Positions 1 through 5,466 of a DNA stretch of 5,466 nucleotides are shown here, in pieces (positions within the stretch are counted from its first letter, which is position 1; every line of letters starts with the position of its first letter). A program made the translations under genes and the position numbers. The stretch is taken from NCBI GenBank assembly GCA_903915615.1, contig CAIWTR010000579.1, positions 1 through 5,466 on the forward strand, written 5' to 3'. The notes beneath the pieces were generated by a model that was given only the letters and a program-made list of their open reading frames with translations, was not told the origin of the DNA and did not search any database. This DNA is from an uncultured Armatimonadota bacterium. Lineage in GTDB: Bacteria > Armatimonadota > Armatimonadia > Armatimonadales > Armatimonadaceae.

Positions 1-1
1 T

Positions 2-1231
2 ATCGATCTCTGGGACTATAAGCCGGAACTCTTTAAACGGAGCGGTGAAGAAATGCCTGGACTCACGGGAGTCAAGACCTTCCAGGGCGGAAACGGCCGG
101 ATTATGCGGCCACCGTGGGAGTTCCGTCCGGCAGGCAGGAGCGGCAAGATGTTGTCATCGATGCTGCCAAACCTCTCCCGCCACGCGGATGACATGGCGT
201 TCATCCACAGCATGACAGCACGGTCATCAACACACGGGCCAGGCTTGTTGCAGCTAAACACTGGCTTTGTCCTCGATGGCTTCCCAAGCATGGGGGCATG
301 GCTCTCGATGGCGATGGGCAATTTGACCGATAACCTACCGACATATGTCTCGATTCCGGATGTACGTGGACTTCCCCCAAATGGTCCGGCAAACTGGGGC
401 TCTGGTTTTCTTCCAGCAGCGTTTCAGGGAACGGCATTCAACGCGGAAAAGCCCCTGTCCAATATGGGATCTGGCAAGGTAAGCGCATCCGATGCCCGCC
501 TTCGCCGTGAGCTCGAGCGCCTCGACCAACACTTCAACGCATCCCTTGGGGGAGACTCCGATATCACAGCGCGGATGAAGTCCTATGCGCTGGCGGCAAA
601 AATGCAGCTGGCGGCTCCGGAAGCCACCGATTTACGCAAGGAAACGGCGGCGACGCACGCGCTGTACGGGACAACCTCATCGAATCCACTGGAAGCCGCG
701 TATGCGCGAAATGCATTGCTTTCCCGAAGGCTTCTTGAGCGCGGCGTCCGCTTTGTCCAGCTCTACTGCGGGGCGTGTGCTAGCGGAGTGGATGGCCTGC
801 TGAACTGGGATGCCCATAAAACTCTCAAAGCAGACTACGAGCGCCATGTGCCCATCTTGGACCGGCCAACCGCCGGGTTACTCGCAGATATGAAGAGCCG
901 TGGGCTCCTCGATGACACCCTCATTCTCTGGACGACCGAGTTCGGGAGAATGCCAACCCACCAGATAGGAGCCGCCGGGCGCGATCATAACCCGGATGCT
1001 TTCACTGTATGGATGATGGGAGCGGGGGTCAAGGGCGGGACATCGTATGGGGCAACCGATGAGTTTGGTCATAAATCGGTCACGGATGTCGCGACCGTTT
1101 ACGACTTCCATGCCACCGTTCTGGCACTCTGCGGTATCGATCACACCAAGCTGACTTACTATCACAATGGTGCCCAGCGCCGCCTCACCGATGTCCATGG
1201 ACATGTCATCCGTCAGGTAATGCAGTCGTAG
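2..1231 (+). CDS. DUF1501 family protein (alkaline-phosphatase/sulfatase-like fold), 5' end outside window
   Basis: The reading frame is open from base 2. The residues before the first in-window ATG (base 53) already fit the family (IDLWDYKPEL, where relatives have a D-x-x-DYKP-type segment), so that ATG is internal and the true start lies upstream. About 409 residues are visible. Family landmarks, numbered from the first visible codon, are: an FIHSM..THGPG..LNTG block near 65-85, then PSMGAWL and WGSGFLP; NWDAH in the middle; TEFGRMP about 312-318; GRDHNP 326-331; ATDEFGH 351-357; DFHATVLALCGIDH from 368; and LTDVHGHVI 395-403 near the C-terminus. DUF1501 proteins are usually about 430-490 residues, often begin with a Tat signal, and are placed in the alkaline-phosphatase superfamily. 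The Asp and His of GRDHNP are plausible metal ligands (inference). A small oddity is a C-G-A-C pair at 256-259, just before the NWDAH segment. The biochemical function is unknown; in planctomycete-type genomes the family often sits beside DUF1549/DUF1553 cytochrome-like genes. Family assignment is firm; role is open. Confidence 0.93.
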   Translation: MDLWDYKPELFKRSGEEMPGLTGVKTFQGGNGRIMRPPWEFRPAGRSGKMLSSMLPNLSRHADDMAFIHSMTARSSTHGPGLLQLNTGFVLDGFPSMGAWLSMAMGNLTDNLPTYVSIPDVRGLPPNGPANWGSGFLPAAFQGTAFNAEKPLSNMGSGKVSASDARLRRELERLDQHFNASLGGDSDITARMKSYALAAKMQLAAPEATDLRKETAATHALYGTTSSNPLEAAYARNALLSRRLLERGVRFVQLYCGACASGVDGLLNWDAHKTLKADYERHVPILDRPTAGLLADMKSRGLLDDTLILWTTEFGRMPTHQIGAAGRDHNPDAFTVWMMGAGVKGGTSYGATDEFGHKSVTDVATVYDFHATVLALCGIDHTKLTYYHNGAQRRLTDVHGHVIRQVMQS

Positions 1232-1237
1232 TCATCT

Positions 1238-1281
1238 TGATGTCAAGGAATGTACGTTCCCAACGTAGAAACCTGACATCA
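1238..1281 (+). other. Imperfect two-tier hairpin in the DUF1501-oxidoreductase gap
   Basis: TGATGTC (1238-1244) pairs with GACATCA (1275-1281). After a one-base bulge (A1245), AGG (1246-1248) pairs with CCT (1272-1274). A four-by-four internal loop follows. Inside it TACGTT (1253-1258) pairs with AACGTA (1262-1267) around a CCC loop. The structure begins seven bases after the DUF1501 stop codon and ends 32 bases before the next start. No T-run follows it, so it is not a standard intrinsic terminator. It could be a processing or mRNA-stability element, an attenuator, a DNA palindrome bound by a regulator, or chance. The pairing is read directly from the sequence; the function is unknown. Confidence 0.5.
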
Positions 1282-1296
1282 TAATCCGTTTCAAGT

Positions 1297-1301
1297 AGAG
1301 G
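1297..1301 (+). promoter_or_regulatory. Probable ribosome binding site (AGAGG) for the oxidoreductase, in a hairpin loop
   Basis: AGAGG lies 12 bases before the ATG at 1314, a rather long spacing. It is flanked by a perfect 6-bp inverted repeat, GTTTCA (1288-1293) and TGAAAC (1305-1310), which would put it in an 11-base loop. If the stem forms, it would bring the site closer to the start codon in space. This is the only purine-rich match in the leader, so the call is moderate. Confidence 0.45.
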
Positions 1302-1313
1302 TTGTGAAACACC

Positions 1314-2762
1314 ATGTCACCATCCAGCCGTCGTGAGTTTCTCTCTGATTCATTCTTTTTGGCAGCACTGACTGCCGCCGCTGTGGCCACTCCATCCCAG
1401 GTGATGGCTGGGACGTCGAAGGGCAAGCCCTCTGCCGACAAGCTGCGCATCGGTGTCATTGGACTAAATGGCCGGGGCAAAGCCCACGTGGATGGCTATG
1501 TTTCAAACCCAAATGCCGAGGTCGTAGCCATTTGTGATATCGACCTTCGTACGGCAGAAAAGGCGGCCGCCGCCGTTGCTACCAAGACCGGAAAGAAGCC
1601 AAAGGTTTACCAAGACCTGCGGAAGCTGTATGAAGATAAGGACATCGATGCCGTTTCAGCAGCGCTTCCGATCCATTGGCATTCACTTGCGGGAATCTGG
1701 GCGATGCAAGCTGGCAAAGATGCATACATCGAGAAACCAGTCAGCCACAATGTAAGCGAAGGCCGTCGGCTTTCCGAAGCGATGGTGCGCTACAACAAAA
1801 TCTGCCAAACGGGTACCCAAAGCCGCTCGCACAAGGCCATCAAGGATGCCATCGCATACATCCACAGCGGAAAAATCGGCAAAGTCGAAGTCTCACGTGG
1901 TCTCTGCTATAAGCCGCGAAAGTCTATCGGGATGATGGCTGACTCCGTTGCACCCGCAGAAGTCGATTACGACACCTGGCTTGGCCCTGCACCGAAGCGT
2001 GCTTACAACGCAAATCGCTACCTCTACAACTGGCATTGGCACTGGGACTACGGCGCCGGTGACCTCGGAAACCAGGGTATCCACCAGATGGATATCGCGC
2101 GCTGGGCACTGGGTAAGTCTGTCTTGCCAAACAAAGTCCACTCGGTTGGTGGGCGCTTTGGATATTCCGATCAAGGCGAGACTCCAAACACGGTAGTCAC
2201 GACCTATGAATATGGCGATCAAACACTCGTCTTCGAAGTCCGAGGCCTTGACACACCTGAATACACCGGCGTTTCGATTGGAAACATTGTGTACGGCTCC
2301 GAGGGCTATGTTGTTTTCTCAAGTAACTATGCCGTTGCACTGGCCTTTGACAAGGCGGGAAATCAAGTCCAGAAGTTCAGCGGTGGCGGAGATCACTTTG
2401 GTAACTTTGTGAAAGCCGCGCGTAACCGCGATACAGCTGCTCTTAATGCGCCAATCGTTGAGGGACACCTCTCGAGCGCGCTTTGTCATCTTGGAAACAT
2501 CTCGTACCGCTTGGGTGAGCCTGCTGTTCCAGCGAAGGAACTGACTGGACTCCTCGCAAGCAACAAGCATGGTGCGGAAGCCGTCGTGCGCTACCGTGAG
2601 CATTTGAAGGCCAACAATGTTGACACTGCGAACGCGATGGGACGCCTTGGGCGGGTGATTACGATCGATCCGAAGAAGGAATCCATCACGGGGGATGCCG
2701 AAGCCGCATCGATGTTGACACGCCCGTATCGCACCGGCTTTGCTGTTCCTTCCAAGATCTAG
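1314..2762 (+). CDS. Gfo/Idh/MocA family NAD(P)-dependent oxidoreductase with Tat signal
   Basis: A 482-residue protein that probably oxidises or reduces a sugar, polyol or glycoside using NAD(P). It opens with a twin-arginine signal (SRREFL at 5-10, a hydrophobic stretch to about 25, likely cleavage after VMA near 32), so it should be exported folded, with cofactor, to the periplasm. The Rossmann domain carries the nucleotide-binding turn GVIGLNGRG (47-55), the acidic end of strand 2 in AICDID, and the family motif EKP (140-142), whose Lys141 is the usual catalytic lysine. The C-terminal domain has GDLGNQGIHQMDIARW; His257 is the likely catalytic histidine, with Asn253 where many relatives place Asp. 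The tail (DPKKESITGDAEA..LTRPYR..F.VP.K) matches a long-form subfamily common in Planctomycetota and Verrucomicrobiota, and explains the length above the usual 340-400 residues. The start is supported by the complete Tat motif just after it. The next gene begins 9 bases downstream. Family firm; substrate unknown. Confidence 0.95.
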   Translation: MSPSSRREFLSDSFFLAALTAAAVATPSQVMAGTSKGKPSADKLRIGVIGLNGRGKAHVDGYVSNPNAEVVAICDIDLRTAEKAAAAVATKTGKKPKVYQDLRKLYEDKDIDAVSAALPIHWHSLAGIWAMQAGKDAYIEKPVSHNVSEGRRLSEAMVRYNKICQTGTQSRSHKAIKDAIAYIHSGKIGKVEVSRGLCYKPRKSIGMMADSVAPAEVDYDTWLGPAPKRAYNANRYLYNWHWHWDYGAGDLGNQGIHQMDIARWALGKSVLPNKVHSVGGRFGYSDQGETPNTVVTTYEYGDQTLVFEVRGLDTPEYTGVSIGNIVYGSEGYVVFSSNYAVALAFDKAGNQVQKFSGGGDHFGNFVKAARNRDTAALNAPIVEGHLSSALCHLGNISYRLGEPAVPAKELTGLLASNKHGAEAVVRYREHLKANNVDTANAMGRLGRVITIDPKKESITGDAEAASMLTRPYRTGFAVPSKI

Positions 2763-2766
2763 GTGG
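2761..2766 (+). promoter_or_regulatory. Ribosome binding site (AGGTGG) that decides the DUF6807 start
   Basis: AGGTGG begins inside the stop codon of the oxidoreductase gene and ends five bases before the ATG at 2772, which is close to ideal spacing. An in-frame GTG at 2763 lies inside this site and has no comparable site of its own upstream, so the ATG is preferred. The arrangement suggests translational coupling between the two genes. Confidence 0.7.
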
Positions 2767-2771
2767 CATCC

Positions 2772-3986
2772 ATGAAGAAGCTTGCTGTTAGTCTTTCGAC
2801 GGCAATGGCTTTGGTGGCGACAGCACAGGCACAAAATGTGCCTGTGCGTGTTACCGCCGATGCCCCTGTCACAGCCCCGTATCCCGTCTCCATCGTCGTT
2901 ACCAAAGCCGCGCTGAAAAAACTGCCAAAGGCACCAAAAGGCACACCCGCCATCCCGGCGCAGTTTGATGCCATCGGGAAAGATAAAGTCCGCGTCACCT
3001 TCTTGGTAAACAACCTCGGTGCCGGCGAGTCAAAGCTGTTTGTTGCAACGCCATCGATTAACACCGAGCTTCCTGAACTAAGCGTGACCCTCAACGGCGC
3101 GGATGCCGAAGTCAAGCGGGGGGACAACCTGATCGCCCGCTACGATGTCTCAACAGGACCAACAAAGCCCTATCTGTATCCGATTCTTCCGTTTGGCGAT
3201 GATGTCCATATGACACGTCGGTGGCCAGTGGAAAAGGGCACCGATGAAGCCGAAGACCACCCGCATCACCGCGGCTTGTGGTTCACACACGGCGACATCA
3301 ATGGCATCGATTTCTGGACCGAAGCCGGTGATGAAAAACACCGCATCGGCAAAACCGTCCATACGAATTTTCCGATGCTTGGCGGTGGCCCACTTCAGGC
3401 CAAGCTGTCTACGACGACCGATTGGAATGATCCTGAAGGCAAAACCATCGCCAAAGACACCCGCAGCATGACGTTCACGCCTGTCGGCACTGGGATGTTC
3501 CTCGACTTTTCCATCATTGTCACGCCAACCACGGATGACCTGAAGTGGGGAGACACAAAGGAAGGGACATTTGCTATCCGCGTTCCCGAGGCCATCAAAG
3601 GTGACAAGACGGGCACGATGATAAACGCAGAGGGACTGAAGCAAGGAGCTCTCTGGGGCAAAGCCAGCGCTTGGGTTGATAACTCAGGAACCATCGATGG
3701 AAAGCCTGTTGGTGTAGCCATTTTCGATAGCCCAGCCAACCCGAGACATCCAACGACCTGGCACGCACGAACGTACGGGCTCTTCGCTGTCAATCCGTTT
3801 GGTCTTCACGACTTCGATGCATCCAAGAAGAACGACAAGACCGCGGGCCAGCTGATCACTCCAAAAGGTAAATCCGTGACGTTTGCTTATCGGGTCTACT
3901 TCCATCAAGGTGATGCGACGCAGGCGAGTGTCGCCGCTGTTGCCAAAACCTATGCAAAACCGCCAAAGGTAACCCTCGTACCATGA
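2772..3986 (+). CDS. Secreted DUF6807 ('methane oxygenase PmoA'-like) protein
   Basis: A 404-residue protein starting at ATG 2772, chosen for its ribosome binding site; GTG 2763 would add three residues. It has a Sec-type signal peptide: MKK, a hydrophobic core to about residue 16, and the cleavage motif A-x-A at 18-20, so the mature protein should be periplasmic or surface-exposed. The N-terminal part (about 25-135) is a predicted beta-rich lead-in typical of the family. The core follows: PYLYPI, then MTRRWPV, the histidine-rich DHPHHRG (162-168), LWFTHGDINGIDFW with His173 and Asp175, and GKTVH. The C-terminal signature is FDSPANPRHPTTWHARTYGLFAVNPFG-like, with HDF, and ends in a strand reading YRVYFHQGD. 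Databases sometimes name this family PmoA, but it does not look like the membrane subunit of methane monooxygenase and nothing here concerns methane. The conserved His/Asp/Arg cluster suggests an enzyme active site or metal site acting on a carbohydrate (inference). It overlaps the MFS gene by four bases. Family firm; activity unproven. Confidence 0.9.
   Translation: MKKLAVSLSTAMALVATAQAQNVPVRVTADAPVTAPYPVSIVVTKAALKKLPKAPKGTPAIPAQFDAIGKDKVRVTFLVNNLGAGESKLFVATPSINTELPELSVTLNGADAEVKRGDNLIARYDVSTGPTKPYLYPILPFGDDVHMTRRWPVEKGTDEAEDHPHHRGLWFTHGDINGIDFWTEAGDEKHRIGKTVHTNFPMLGGGPLQAKLSTTTDWNDPEGKTIAKDTRSMTFTPVGTGMFLDFSIIVTPTTDDLKWGDTKEGTFAIRVPEAIKGDKTGTMINAEGLKQGALWGKASAWVDNSGTIDGKPVGVAIFDSPANPRHPTTWHARTYGLFAVNPFGLHDFDASKKNDKTAGQLITPKGKSVTFAYRVYFHQGDATQASVAAVAKTYAKPPKVTLVP
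2823..2847 (+). other. Perfect 11-bp hairpin inside the DUF6807 signal-peptide codons
   Basis: GCACAGGCACA (2823-2833) is the exact reverse complement of TGTGCCTGTGC (2837-2847), separated by AAA. It lies 51 bases after the start codon and encodes A-Q-A-Q-N-V-P-V, that is, the signal-peptidase cleavage region and the first mature residues. No T-run follows, so it is not an intrinsic terminator. It might slow ribosomes during export or affect mRNA decay, or be a by-product of the AQAQ and VPV codons. Confidence 0.6.
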
Positions 3987-5287
3987 CGACTCCCGATGTC
4001 CAGCAGCCCTGGTGGAAAGGCGTACCACGCTACGCCTGGATCGTACTGATCATCTCAAGCCTCGGCTGGCTGTTCGACACCATGGACCAAAACCTGTTCA
4101 ACATGGTCCGGCAGCCATCGATGATGGCGCTCCTCGGCCCCGATGCCACCAAGCAGGAAGCGACACGGCTGGGCGGCTACATGACATCCACCTTTTTGAT
4201 TGGGTGGGCTGTCGGAGGTTTCCTATTTGGTGCCATCGGTGATAAGTTTGGACGCGCGAAGACGATGGCCGCGACCATTCTGATTTACGCTGTCTTCACA
4301 GGCCTGAATGGCTTTGTTACAAACCCATTGCAATATGGATTCTGCCGATTTATGACGGCACTTGGCGTTGGTGGAGAGTTTGCGGCTGGTGCAGCGCTCG
4401 TGGCCGAAGTGTTTCCTGCGCGATCACGTGCAATGGCGCTTGGTGTCCTGCAGGCACTCTCTGCTGTTGGAAACGCGATGGCCGCTGTCATCACACTCTT
4501 CCTCAGCAGCATCGGTCCCGACTACTGGCGTACGGCATTCTTTGTGGGTGCATTTCCGGCAGTCCTCGTCTTCGTGATCCGCCGAGTTGTCAAAGAGCCT
4601 GAAACTTGGGCGGAGTCAAAGGCGAAGTCCGAGCGGGAGGGTCTGTCAACGGGGTCGATACTTGCTCTGTTTAAGGATCCAACGCTGCGGCGAAACACGA
4701 TTGCGGGAACCCTTTTGGCTATCGCCGGCGTGGGAGCCCTCTGGGGCGTTGGCTTCTGGCTGATGGACCTTGTCGGCTTTGTCAGCCCCCTCAAAGGGAA
4801 AGAGCTTGCGCATTTCAAGTCCTATCTTTCGATGACGCAGCAGGCTGGTGCGTTTATCGGGATGCTTGCATTCACAGCGATCAGCGAGCGCGTTGGACGG
4901 CGGCCAGCTTTGATTGGTGCCTTCATCCTGGCGTTTTTTGCGATCCAAGGGACATTCCGTTTCTTGGATGGAACATCCACATCGTATATCTGGGCCTTCA
5001 TTCTCGGATTATTCACTCTCGCGCCATTTGCGGCCTACGCGGTTTACTTCCCTGAACTCTTTCCAACACGTCTTCGAGCCACGGGAATCGGCTTCTGCTA
5101 TAACTGTGCACGCATCATCGCTGCGGCGGCGCCTCTCGTCCTTGGACAGCTGGCAAAGTCGATGGAAACCGGTGCGCCTGGTAGTGGTTTTCGGGCCGCG
5201 GCTTGCGTCGTAGCATTCATCTATGTCGTTGGATTTGTCGGCATCGCGCTTGCCCCTGAGACACGTGGAAAGCCGCTCCCTGAATGA
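3983..5287 (+). CDS. MFS transporter, metabolite:H+ symporter type
   Basis: A 434-residue inner-membrane protein with twelve predicted hydrophobic segments, roughly at 17-36, 66-84, 93-111, 117-141, 150-174, 182-200, 240-262, 283-301, 308-324, 334-356, 365-390 and 404-424. The long cytoplasmic loop is at about 201-239. The first segment contains the acidic pair D32 and D35 (FDTMDQ), as in sugar-acid, aromatic-acid and carboxylate H+ symporters, where such residues bind protons. MFS motif A is GAIGDKFGRAK (83-93), with a second-half copy SERVGRRPAL (301-310). RFMTALGVGGEF (122-133), PELFPTRLRATG (357-368) and the terminal PETRGKPLPE (425-434) are also family landmarks. Length is normal and both halves are intact. 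The ATG overlaps the DUF6807 stop as ATGA, and only a weak AAAGGT lies 12 bases upstream, so translation probably depends on coupling. It likely imports the product or substrate of the neighbouring enzymes; the exact ligand cannot be told. Confidence 0.93.
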   Translation: MTTPDVQQPWWKGVPRYAWIVLIISSLGWLFDTMDQNLFNMVRQPSMMALLGPDATKQEATRLGGYMTSTFLIGWAVGGFLFGAIGDKFGRAKTMAATILIYAVFTGLNGFVTNPLQYGFCRFMTALGVGGEFAAGAALVAEVFPARSRAMALGVLQALSAVGNAMAAVITLFLSSIGPDYWRTAFFVGAFPAVLVFVIRRVVKEPETWAESKAKSEREGLSTGSILALFKDPTLRRNTIAGTLLAIAGVGALWGVGFWLMDLVGFVSPLKGKELAHFKSYLSMTQQAGAFIGMLAFTAISERVGRRPALIGAFILAFFAIQGTFRFLDGTSTSYIWAFILGLFTLAPFAAYAVYFPELFPTRLRATGIGFCYNCARIIAAAAPLVLGQLAKSMETGAPGSGFRAAACVVAFIYVVGFVGIALAPETRGKPLPE

Positions 5288-5466
5288 TGCTTCGCGGTTT
5301 TTCTATTTGTAACGAGACGTGGGGGCCGGATGCCGGCTCCGTTGACGCTTGGCCCCGTGTCTGCGCCGATGCCCAAGCAGCTGGCTACACAGGCATTGAG
5401 CTCGCTCCGTTTACGTTTGCTGCAGACTGCCGGGATATCAACGCGGAAATGCGACGATGGATTGCA
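5284..5466 (+). CDS. Sugar phosphate isomerase/epimerase (TIM barrel), 3' end outside window
   Basis: An open frame of 61 codons runs from an ATG at 5284, inside the MFS stop codon as an ATGA overlap, to the end of the window. A second ATG follows immediately at 5287 and could equally be the start. The residues LRGFSICNETWG, then a helix-like segment, then AGYTGIELAPFTF (33-45) match the first strand, first helix and second strand of the sugar phosphate isomerase/epimerase (AP-endonuclease-2-like, xylose-isomerase-like) TIM barrel; the GIE.APFT motif is typical of one of its subfamilies. No signal peptide is seen, so a cytoplasmic enzyme is expected. The metal ligands of this fold lie further downstream and are not visible. 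Such enzymes isomerise, epimerise or cleave keto-sugars and often accompany Gfo/Idh/MocA oxidoreductases. Family assignment is good for a fragment; reaction and substrate are unknown. Confidence 0.85.
   Translation, partial: MMLRGFSICNETWGPDAGSVDAWPRVCADAQAAGYTGIELAPFTFAADCRDINAEMRRWIA

Noticed and set aside
53..55. ATG at 53 as the start of the DUF1501 gene
   Set aside because: The frame is open upstream to the window edge and the preceding residues already match the family, while the expected N-terminal signal and first blocks are missing; it is an internal methionine.
1232..1313. A sigma-70 type promoter in the intergenic gap
   Set aside because: TTGATG at 1237-1242 resembles a -35 box but no acceptable -10 box lies at 16-18 bases from it; an operon promoter cannot be supported from the sequence.
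2319..2834. Long antisense open frame (171 codons) across the end of the oxidoreductase gene and the DUF6807 start
   Set aside because: The composition looks like a reverse-strand shadow, with no recognisable domain, and the sense-strand genes in this region are clearly real.
3150..3644. Antisense open frame (164 codons) within the DUF6807 gene
   Set aside because: It lies wholly opposite strongly family-matching codons, shows no family motif, and has low-likelihood residue content.
2772..3986. Reading the 'PmoA' database name as a methane monooxygenase subunit
   Set aside because: The protein is a soluble secreted protein with a DUF6807 signature and no membrane-spanning subunit architecture; no other methane oxidation genes are present.
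5295..5304. T-rich run after the MFS stop as a terminator
   Set aside because: No GC-rich stem precedes it and it lies inside the coding start of the isomerase/epimerase gene.
5322..5356. GGGGCC / GGCCCC inverted repeat near the end of the window
   Set aside because: Only six base pairs with a long loop in GC-rich coding sequence; expected by chance and explained by codons.

Overview
The window holds five same-strand protein genes packed end to end, with only one gap longer than about 10 bases (82 bases, 1232-1313). The first and last genes are cut by the window edges. The gene set points to a heterotrophic bacterium of the Planctomycetota / Verrucomicrobiota / Acidobacteriota / Armatimonadota kind. 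It contains a DUF1501 protein, a Tat-exported Gfo/Idh/MocA oxidoreductase of the GNQGIHQMD subfamily, a DUF6807 ('PmoA-like') secreted protein, an MFS symporter and a sugar phosphate isomerase/epimerase. These families are abundant in those phyla, but the phylum cannot be fixed from this sequence alone.

Layout: (1) 2-1231, the 3' part of a DUF1501 gene, whose N-terminus lies upstream of the window. (2) 1232-1313, an intergenic stretch with an imperfect hairpin (1238-1281) and a smaller hairpin that places the likely ribosome binding site in its loop (1288-1310). (3) 1314-2762, a Gfo/Idh/MocA oxidoreductase with a twin-arginine signal. (4) 2772-3986, a DUF6807 protein with a Sec-type signal peptide; its early coding region carries a perfect 11-bp hairpin (2823-2847). 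(5) 3983-5287, an MFS transporter that overlaps its upstream neighbour by ATGA. (6) 5284-5466, the first 61 codons of a TIM-barrel sugar isomerase/epimerase, again starting inside an ATGA overlap.

Genes 3 to 6 look like one translationally coupled operon. The most economical reading (inference) is a carbohydrate-utilisation module. The exported NAD(P)-dependent oxidoreductase and the exported DUF6807 protein would modify a sugar or glycoside outside the inner membrane. The MFS symporter would import the product, and the cytoplasmic isomerase/epimerase-fold enzyme would process it further. This resembles in logic the known 3-keto-glycoside pathways built from Gfo/Idh/MocA and sugar-isomerase-fold enzymes, with DUF6807 in the place where such clusters often carry a DUF1080-type protein. 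The substrate cannot be told from the sequence. The DUF1501 gene may belong to the same transcript or may end a preceding one.
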